Assembly: GCA_964468005.1 (NCBI GenBank)
Contig: CAYXUT010000030.1
Location: forward strand, 1 to 21,098
Length of the DNA stretch: 21,098 nucleotides
Origin: TMED8 sp964468005
Lineage (GTDB): Bacteria; Pseudomonadota; Alphaproteobacteria; Rhodospirillales; Casp-alpha2
Direction of reading: 5' to 3'
The translations under genes were made by a program, and so were the position numbers. Shown one piece after another: positions 15,960 to 21,098 of this stretch. Positions within the stretch are counted from its first letter, which is position 1, and every line of letters begins with the position of its first letter. The notes under the pieces were generated by a model. The model saw only the letters and a program-made list of their open reading frames with translations, ran no database searches and was not told the DNA's origin.

Positions 15960-16415
15960 CTATGTCCCGGCCTTTTTCTCCCAGCCGCCGGAACCGGTCT
16001 GTTGCCAATAGGTCAACGAATTCCCTGCGTCCTTGCATCGCTTCCAGCGTTCACGCGCAGCAGCGACCATGACCTCGTCGTTGCCATCGAACAGATCAAA
16101 ACAACGCTCGAAATCCGCCAGTCGATCGGACGCCGTGCCATCGGTCAAGAACAGGAAGTCTGCGCCATTTACATTTTTGTCAGACGCCGCCAACCAGATG
16201 GGTTGATCCATCGGATCGCCATCTTTCGCCGATCCGTGCGGCAACCATGAGTCCTGATAATAGCTCCAAAGTGCACCATTCAGCGCTTCAATCCGAGCCT
16301 CCGAACCAGCAACTACGAGCGCGCGTTTGCCAGCATCCAATGTTTTTTCCAGAAGCTTCGGCAGCACTTGTTCCAGTGGTGAACGTTCCAGCTGATAGAA
16401 GGCGACGTCGGTCAT
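15960..16415 (-). CDS. holC: DNA polymerase III chi subunit
   Basis: A 151-residue protein. Chi links the clamp loader to single-strand-binding protein during replication. MTDVAFYQLERSPLEQVLPK opens like alphaproteobacterial HolC, followed by LLEKTLDAGKRALVVAGSEA, then LNGALWSYYQDSWLPHG and QPIWLA, all typical. The position right after pepA is the conserved neighbourhood for holC. I use the ATG at 16415; a TTG at 16421, with AGAGG 7 nt upstream, would add two residues and cannot be excluded. It lies about 24 bp after the pepA stop. Confidence 0.9.
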   Translation of the reverse strand: MTDVAFYQLERSPLEQVLPKLLEKTLDAGKRALVVAGSEARIEALNGALWSYYQDSWLPHGSAKDGDPMDQPIWLAASDKNVNGADFLFLTDGTASDRLADFERCFDLFDGNDEVMVAAARERWKRCKDAGNSLTYWQQTGSGGWEKKAGT

Positions 16416-16439
16416 AAACAACCCAGCGCCTCTCCAGTT

Positions 16440-17939
16440 CTACTTGCGTTCGTAATGATTCTCGACCAGCCGGTCGAGCAGGCGTACGCCGAATGCCGTG
16501 CCGCCCTTCGGCACGGTCGGCGCATCCTTATTAGACCAAGTAACACCTGCAATATCGAGGTGCGCCCACGGGGTCTTGCCAACGAAGCGTTGCAAGAGTT
16601 GCGCCGCCGTAATCGATCCGCCGGCACGGCCGCCAATGTTTTTCATATCGGCCGCATCACAGTTGATCATTTTGTCGAAGACTTCGTTCAATGGCATCCG
16701 CCAGACTTTCTCTTCGACAGCCTCGCCAGCTTTGGAAAGTCGCTCTGACAGACGATCATTGTTGGAGAACATCCCGGCGTATTCATTACCCAGAGAAATG
16801 ATGATCGCGCCGGTCAGTGTTGCCAAATCGACGACAAATTTCGGTTTAAACTTATCAATCGTGTAATAAAGCGCATCGGCAAGGACTAGTCGGCCTTCAG
16901 CATCGGTATTGATTATCTCAATGGTCTGTCCCGACATGGAGGTGACGATGTCACCCGGACGCTGGGCGTTGCCGTCCGGCATGTTTTCAACAAGGCCGAC
17001 GACGCCGACGACATTAGCCTTGGCCTTGCGCCCGGCCAAGGCTTTCATCAAACCAATGACCACGCCAGATCCACCCATGTCCCATTTCATGTCTTCCATA
17101 CCGGCGCCGGGCTTCAAGGAAATACCACCAGTGTCGAAGGTCACGCCCTTGCCCACGAAAGCAATGGGCTCTGAGCCCTTTCCTCTCCCGCCGCCATTCC
17201 AGCGCATGACAACGAGCTGCGACTCACGCGCCGAACCCTGGCCAACACCAAGTAGCGCGCCCATGCCGAGTTTCTTCATCTGTGCCTCGCCCAACACTTC
17301 AAACTTGACACCGAGTTTGGTCAAGGCACGGGCTTGCTTGGCAAGCGTTTGCGGATAAATCACGTTCGGCGGTTCCGACACCAGATCACGGGTCATGAAT
17401 ACGCCATCAGCAACCTTGTCCATTGGCTGGAACGCGGCCTTGGCTCGCGCACTCCGCGGACACAGCACACGAAGTGTTCTGAGGCTCGGTTTGGCATCCA
17501 CCTCTTCCTTTGTTCGGTATTTGTCAAACCTGTAGGCACGCAGACGTGCACCGTAGGCTATATGTGCCGCCATATCGGTTACAAAGAGCCCGCTTTGATC
17601 AATGGTATCGAGAACAACACTAGCCACAACCTGGCCAGTCTTGGCAACCTTAGCATAAATCCTACCACCGGCCGCTTGCATACCCAGGTCGTCAATGTCC
17701 TTGGCCTTGCCGAGCCCGACAAGAAGGATGCGGCTAAGCTTGGAGCCAACCGGCGCCATAACGGTCAGTGACTGACCTTTCTTGCCCTTGAATCGACTAC
17801 CCTTGATCGCACGGCTCAAGGTTCCCTTGGTTTGCTTGTCGAGAGCAGTGGCAGAGAGTGTCAACCGTCCACCCTCGGTGGCAAAAACAACGGCTACGCC
17901 TGAACCGGGTAAAGACGAATTGGCAAAAATGATCTTCAT
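16440..17939 (-). CDS. pepA: leucyl aminopeptidase
   Basis: A 499-residue M17 family dizinc/dimanganese aminopeptidase, cytoplasmic and hexameric in known members. The catalytic domain shows VGKGVTFDTGGISLKPG with metal ligands Lys264 and Asp269 and catalytic Lys276, MKWDMGGSG with Asp287, and the M17 signature NTDAEGRL (344-351) with Asp346, Glu348 and Arg350. The N-terminal domain (about 1-170) is a less conserved macro-like domain. The start is supported by AAGGGAG 6 nt before the ATG. It precedes holC on the same strand. Family members act in peptide turnover and sometimes as DNA-binding regulators; the latter cannot be judged here. Confidence 0.97.
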   Translation of the reverse strand: MKIIFANSSLPGSGVAVVFATEGGRLTLSATALDKQTKGTLSRAIKGSRFKGKKGQSLTVMAPVGSKLSRILLVGLGKAKDIDDLGMQAAGGRIYAKVAKTGQVVASVVLDTIDQSGLFVTDMAAHIAYGARLRAYRFDKYRTKEEVDAKPSLRTLRVLCPRSARAKAAFQPMDKVADGVFMTRDLVSEPPNVIYPQTLAKQARALTKLGVKFEVLGEAQMKKLGMGALLGVGQGSARESQLVVMRWNGGGRGKGSEPIAFVGKGVTFDTGGISLKPGAGMEDMKWDMGGSGVVIGLMKALAGRKAKANVVGVVGLVENMPDGNAQRPGDIVTSMSGQTIEIINTDAEGRLVLADALYYTIDKFKPKFVVDLATLTGAIIISLGNEYAGMFSNNDRLSERLSKAGEAVEEKVWRMPLNEVFDKMINCDAADMKNIGGRAGGSITAAQLLQRFVGKTPWAHLDIAGVTWSNKDAPTVPKGGTAFGVRLLDRLVENHYERK

Positions 17940-18003
17940 GTGGAACTCCCTTGAAGGTGTTAGTAAATTCTATGTAGAAGAAAAGGGGTTCGCGTTCCGC
18001 GTT

Positions 18004-18999
18004 TCAAGCGTTTTCCTGCCCCCTGCTCAGAACGGCGAGCCCGTCACTCGGAAGAATCTTGTCTCCTTGCTGCGCGCGCGTCGTCAACCATACGATACCG
18101 CCCGGAAGTGAGACTACCAAACCGGCTACGCCGAAAAGCAAGGACAGGGCCAACGCCGCATCATTGGGCACGCCGACCAGAGCAAACCCCCAGACAATAG
18201 CGCCCTCACGCACGCCCCACCCGCCGATAGAAATCGGAATGCTAAGAACCAGCAAGATCGGCGGGATCAACACGATACAATCAAGCAAAGACACCTCAAG
18301 GCCAAGCCCAGCGGCAAGGATAAACACCACCAGTGATATGTTGAGGTGGCCGATCGCGCTCCAACAAATCGGTTTCCATAAACGCGAAACGTTGAACATG
18401 ATTTGGCGCGTATCCACACCCAAATTTCCCAATCCTCGCACTACTCGCCACCGGCGCATACCTTCCGGCAGTCTGTCGAGAAAGGCCACAACACCGACGC
18501 CAGCCAACGCCAAAACCGTGATGGTGACAATGCCGGTGACGCTGAGCCTCGCCATCTCATCGTCTAGATGTTTCAAGAATAGAGGCTGAGTGACATCAAC
18601 CAAAACAACCAACGTCAATACGGTTGCTACCCGTTCAATAATCACACCATTGAGCGCATGTCGTAACGTGAGCCCGTACTTGTATGAGAGATACATTCGC
18701 GCCGCGTCACCGCCATTACCGCCTGGAAGCGCCTGATTGAAGAAAGCACCAATATAGAATAGCCGAATAGAGATCCAGTTGGGCAAAAGCGATCCCAGAC
18801 CGAAGAGAACGCTATTCCAGCGCAGCCCGCCTATGATCGGCTGGAAAATAAGGACGAGACATGACAGTATCAGCAATCCGATGTCAACTTCGGCCAAATG
18901 GCCCACCATCGACGCCATGTCGATACCGGAAAGCAGATACCAGATCAGCCCTCCAGATACGGCGGTCTTGAGGCCAATTGCCAACCATTTTTTAAACAT
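18004..18999 (-). CDS. lysylphosphatidylglycerol synthase TM-region (UPF0104) family membrane protein
   Basis: A 331-residue membrane protein with about 8 hydrophobic helices, like the flippase-type N-terminal domain of MprF but with no C-terminal aminoacyl-transferase domain. Family-like features are LRWNSVLFGLG, ALPGGNGGDAARMYLSYKYG (the GG.GGD..R segment), GVIIERVATVL, and PISIGGWGVREGAIVWGFAL near the C-terminus. I choose ATG 18999, with GGA 8 nt upstream; a TTG at 19029 would add ten residues. It lies 55 bp after amrS and 64 bp before pepA on the same strand. It is probably involved in lipid or envelope handling; the substrate is unknown. Confidence 0.85.
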   Translation of the reverse strand: MFKKWLAIGLKTAVSGGLIWYLLSGIDMASMVGHLAEVDIGLLILSCLVLIFQPIIGGLRWNSVLFGLGSLLPNWISIRLFYIGAFFNQALPGGNGGDAARMYLSYKYGLTLRHALNGVIIERVATVLTLVVLVDVTQPLFLKHLDDEMARLSVTGIVTITVLALAGVGVVAFLDRLPEGMRRWRVVRGLGNLGVDTRQIMFNVSRLWKPICWSAIGHLNISLVVFILAAGLGLEVSLLDCIVLIPPILLVLSIPISIGGWGVREGAIVWGFALVGVPNDAALALSLLFGVAGLVVSLPGGIVWLTTRAQQGDKILPSDGLAVLSRGQENA

Positions 19000-19017
19000 C
19001 AATTTTTCCAACGGGCC

Positions 19018-19032
19018 GGGTTGGGCCAACCC
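19018..19032. repeat. short perfect inverted repeat between amrS and the UPF0104 gene
   Basis: GGGTTG-GGC-CAACCC forms a 6-bp stem with a 3-nt loop just upstream of the UPF0104 start. It has no T-run, so it is not a clear terminator; it could affect translation or be chance. Confidence 0.35.
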
Positions 19033-19054
19033 TTAACACCTTACCACCAGCAAG

Positions 19055-20161
19055 TCACGGCGATGCGATAGCGTTATTCGGCTGGCTGAAGCGGAGCGGC
19101 ACCCGCTTGCGTCCCCAGTCACCGGCGGGGCCATCAAATACCCCCGCCACAGGCGTTCCACAATCGGCACAGTTGCCCGTATGGTTGCCCTCAAAACTGA
19201 TATTCCATTCGGATAATAAGTACCAATCGCGCCCGATTAGTATACCCCCGCATTTGTGACAGTAGGTGCTCTGCGCGTCGTGATCATGAACATTGCCAAC
19301 GTACGCGTATTGCACACCATTCTCTTTGGCTATGTACCTGGCGCGCAGTAGTGTTTCGGGTGGCGTGCGCGGCTTGTTCATCATCTTCCAGTCAGGATGG
19401 AAGGCTGAGAAATGCAATGGGACGTCTGGCCCCAAGTGCTTTACCACCCAACTAGTTAGTTCATCAAGTTCTCGGTCGGAATCGTTCTCGCCGGGGATCA
19501 ATAGATCTGTGATCTCAAACCAGACATCCGTCTCATGCTTCAGGTATTTCAATGTATCGAGCACAGCGTCGAGTTTAGCCGTACAGAGTTCCTTATAGAA
19601 ATGTTCGGTGAATGCTTTGAGATCGACATTAGCGGCATCTATGACGCTGTAGAACTCAGCCCTTGGATCGGGGCAGATGTAGCCTGCCGTCACCGCAACA
19701 TTCTTGATCCCACGCTCCCGGCAGGCCCTTGCCGTATCCATTACGTATTCCAAAAAAATCACTGGATCATTGTATGTATAGGCGACGGATCGGCAGTTAG
19801 TCTGGGCCGCGGCAGCGGCAATCTGCTCGGGCGAAGCCTGAACCTGCAACTTGTCAAATTCGCGCGCCTTGGAGATGCTCCAATTTTGGCAAAATTTGCA
19901 AGTTAGATTACATCCGGCAGTGCCAAAACTGAGGACTGGCGTGCCGGGTAGAAAATGGTTTAGGGGTTTCTTCTCAATCGGATCAATGCAAAAGCCGCTT
20001 GAGCGGCCATAAGTGGTCAGCACTACCTCTCCATTCTCGACCGCACGCACATAGCAAAGCCCCCGCTGCCCTTCACGCATGCGGCATTGACGCGGGCAGA
20101 TATCACATTGCACCCGTCCGTCATCGAGCTTGGACCAATATCTGGTTGCGACCGTCGACAT
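19055..20161 (-). CDS. amrS: AmmeMemoRadiSam system radical SAM enzyme
   Basis: A 368-residue radical SAM protein. The [4Fe-4S] cluster motif CNLTCKFC uses Cys84, Cys88 and Cys91. The N-terminal CDICPRQCRMREGQRGLC, FCIDPIEKKPLNHFLPG and AYTYNDPVIFLEYV are hallmarks of the AmrS family, related to pyruvate-formate-lyase activases. The C-terminus adds two CxxC pairs, CHKC and CADC, resembling a zinc ribbon. ATG 20161 gives the natural start MSTVATRYW; TTG 20179 would add six residues and overlap the TATAAT box. No AMMECR1 or Memo-like partner gene is in the window. The reaction is not established. It heads the minus-strand run leading to pepA. Confidence 0.93.
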   Translation of the reverse strand: MSTVATRYWSKLDDGRVQCDICPRQCRMREGQRGLCYVRAVENGEVVLTTYGRSSGFCIDPIEKKPLNHFLPGTPVLSFGTAGCNLTCKFCQNWSISKAREFDKLQVQASPEQIAAAAAQTNCRSVAYTYNDPVIFLEYVMDTARACRERGIKNVAVTAGYICPDPRAEFYSVIDAANVDLKAFTEHFYKELCTAKLDAVLDTLKYLKHETDVWFEITDLLIPGENDSDRELDELTSWVVKHLGPDVPLHFSAFHPDWKMMNKPRTPPETLLRARYIAKENGVQYAYVGNVHDHDAQSTYCHKCGGILIGRDWYLLSEWNISFEGNHTGNCADCGTPVAGVFDGPAGDWGRKRVPLRFSQPNNAIASP

Positions 20162-20167
20162 GAATAC

Positions 20168-20173
20168 ATTATA
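20168..20173 (-). promoter_or_regulatory. -10 box of amrS, probable leaderless promoter
   Basis: On the minus strand TATAAT is followed by six bases and then the amrS ATG, so transcription would begin at or next to the start codon. No Shine-Dalgarno precedes the ATG. The -35 region is weak. Confidence 0.5.
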
Positions 20174-20273
20174 GCGCAACCAAACGCATACCGATATAGG
20201 TAGAAAAGAGCCGTGGATACGAAGAGGGCTTTTCTCTATCGCAGCGGCGAAAACCTCCGCAAGACAGAGCTAG

Positions 20274-20643
20274 ACTGAGGTATGCCGCCTCAATGACATG
20301 GCAGCGTTCGAAATATCGTTCGGTATACTTCGTCTTGGAACTTATTATAAACTCTATGAGAAATTAACTGCGCATTGGCGCGAGGTTCTTCCGGGGATCG
20401 TTTGTGAGTTCGAATACGAGGATGTGATAGCGGATCAAAAACGAGAAACCGCCGATCCCCTGCGATTCTGTGACATGGAGAGGAAAGATGCCGGATATAG
20501 AGTTCTACAATACATACCGTACCGTTAGTACTGCTAGCGTAGCGCAGGTGCTCTGCTCTATCTATCAAGGTTCGGTAGAGTAGTGGAAGCAATATGAACG
20601 GCACTTGAAGCCGATGATAGTGTCATTAGGTCAGCCGTCATAA
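20274..20643 (+). pseudogene. broken sulfotransferase, C-terminal remnant
   Basis: The first frame reads ILRLGTYYKLYEKLTAHW, then LPGIVCEFEYEDVIADQ and PLRFCDMERKDAG. This matches the C-terminal third of bacterial sulfotransferases, which often end TPR proteins. Around 20488-20495 the homology moves to the +1 frame and continues as EFYNTYRTVSTASVAQV and IYQGSVE. It is then interrupted by TAG at 20581-20583, where the family has Arg (SVGRWKQYE), and continues in the same frame as WKQYERHLKPMIVSLG to TAA at 20641-20643. The N-terminal part with the PAPS-binding P-loop is absent. At least one frameshift, one nonsense change and a large 5' deletion are therefore present. The gene is clearly dead, and another TPR gene starts downstream. 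Confidence 0.75.
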
Positions 20644-20928
20644 TCAGAAAAATTTCAATTAAACAACGATTGGATATAGTCAACTTCCTCAATCGGATTC
20701 CAAAAAGGATTGTTATCGATAAATGATATCAATCACCTTAAAGATATTTTTACAACGTAGGTTCAGAATAGTGCTGATGAACTGTTGCCAGTTGAAAATG
20801 GACTAAGGTGATCTGTAAGATCACAGAAGTTATGGTATAAATTGTATAAGTGAGATAGCTGCCGCTGCAGATGCATATGTTAACTGTCGCTATAGAAAAT
20901 CAAATGGAATGGTGAACTGAGCATCAAA
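20644..20928. other. AT-rich intergenic region
   Basis: No coding sequence is supported on either strand; all frames have frequent stops. It is markedly more AT-rich than the rest of the window. It contains a perfect hairpin (20808-20824) and leads into the partial TPR gene, so its promoter probably lies here, although I could not fix one. Confidence 0.45.
20808..20824. repeat. perfect inverted repeat upstream of the TPR gene
   Basis: GTGATCT-GTA-AGATCAC makes a 7-bp stem with a 3-nt loop in AT-rich sequence about 105 bp before the TPR gene start. No T-run follows, so it is more like an operator or small structured element than a terminator. Confidence 0.4.
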
Positions 20929-21098
20929 ATGAGAACGTCAACCAAAGAACCCTCTGGCGGTATCATAAAGAGCGAAGACCCGCCACAGAAAATGCTAGAG
21001 AAGCTGATTAACCTCTATATTCTCGGAAAGCTAGATCAGTCTTTGACCGTGGCGAAAAAAATCATCAACCGGTTTCCCAATTCAGCCCGTCTTTATAA
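20929..21098 (+). CDS. TPR protein, probable TPR-sulfotransferase (5' part only)
   Basis: The first 56 codons of a gene that continues beyond the window. After a short polar start (MRTSTKEPSGG) it reads PPQKMLEKLINLYILGKLDQ, then SLTVAKKIINRFPNSARLY. This matches the opening of multi-TPR proteins (pattern L..LYn.G....AL..A..LL..FPNSA.LYN). In marine and Rhodospirillales-like alphaproteobacteria such proteins commonly carry a C-terminal sulfotransferase or glycosyltransferase domain, and the broken sulfotransferase just upstream suggests the same family. The ATG at 20929 is the first in frame after a TAG at 20893; only a weak ribosome-binding sequence precedes it. The C-terminal domain cannot be known from this window. 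Confidence 0.65.
   Translation, partial: MRTSTKEPSGGIIKSEDPPQKMLEKLINLYILGKLDQSLTVAKKIINRFPNSARLY

Overview
The window looks like chromosomal DNA from an alphaproteobacterium, probably a Rhodospirillales-like or marine lineage. The evidence is gene content and order: an hda-type DnaA-related regulator, an AI-2E permease, a CDP-alcohol phosphatidyltransferase and a DUF2066 protein diverging from purM-purN, plus ndk, pepA-holC, a YheS-like ABC-F ATPase and TPR/sulfotransferase genes. The taxonomic placement is inference; there is no rRNA gene in the window. Coding is dense, with many ATGA stop/start overlaps. Composition is moderate in GC except at the AT-rich right end.

Layout. (1) 1-230: the decayed C-terminal part of an exopolyphosphatase gene (ppx), downstream of hda. 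(2) 407-3855, minus strand: DUF2066 protein, CDP-alcohol phosphatidyltransferase, AI-2E permease and hda in a tightly packed operon. (3) 3946-5693, plus strand: purM-purN, two steps of IMP synthesis, divergent from the previous operon. (4) 5750-6172, minus: ndk. (5) 6388-11616, plus: an MFS transporter, a YheS-like ABC-F ATPase, and a translationally coupled pair of a signal-less BtuF-like metal receptor and an HcaT-like MFS transporter. (6) 11684-11845: a short, unidentified coding-like relic. (7) 11916-14002, minus: a CoA-transferase/CitE-like lyase pair, divergent from an SDR (14118-14834, plus). (8) 14901-20161, minus: radical SAM AmrS, a lysylphosphatidylglycerol-synthase-like membrane protein, leucyl aminopeptidase PepA, DNA polymerase III chi subunit HolC and a cyclase-family hydrolase, all co-oriented. 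(9) 20274-21098: a frameshifted, stop-interrupted sulfotransferase C-terminus, then the start of a TPR protein that runs off the window.

How the genes fit together. Replication and housekeeping genes (hda, holC, ndk, purMN, pepA) form the backbone. Between ndk and holC sits an accessory block of transporters and acyl-CoA/hydrolase enzymes. Its CoA-transferase, CitE-like lyase, SDR and cyclase genes could handle an unidentified organic acid, but the substrate cannot be read from the sequence.

The most unusual points are: purM has no ATG, GTG or TTG at its proper N-terminus (either an ATT start with a well-placed Shine-Dalgarno, or one base missing from an A5 run); the ppk-ppx neighbourhood of hda is eroded; the sulfotransferase copy at the right edge is broken; the metal receptor lacks a signal peptide and is coupled to a permease; and amrS has a TATAAT box so close to its ATG that a leaderless transcript is likely. 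I saw no CRISPR array, tRNA, rRNA, intact insertion sequence or clearly novel defence system.
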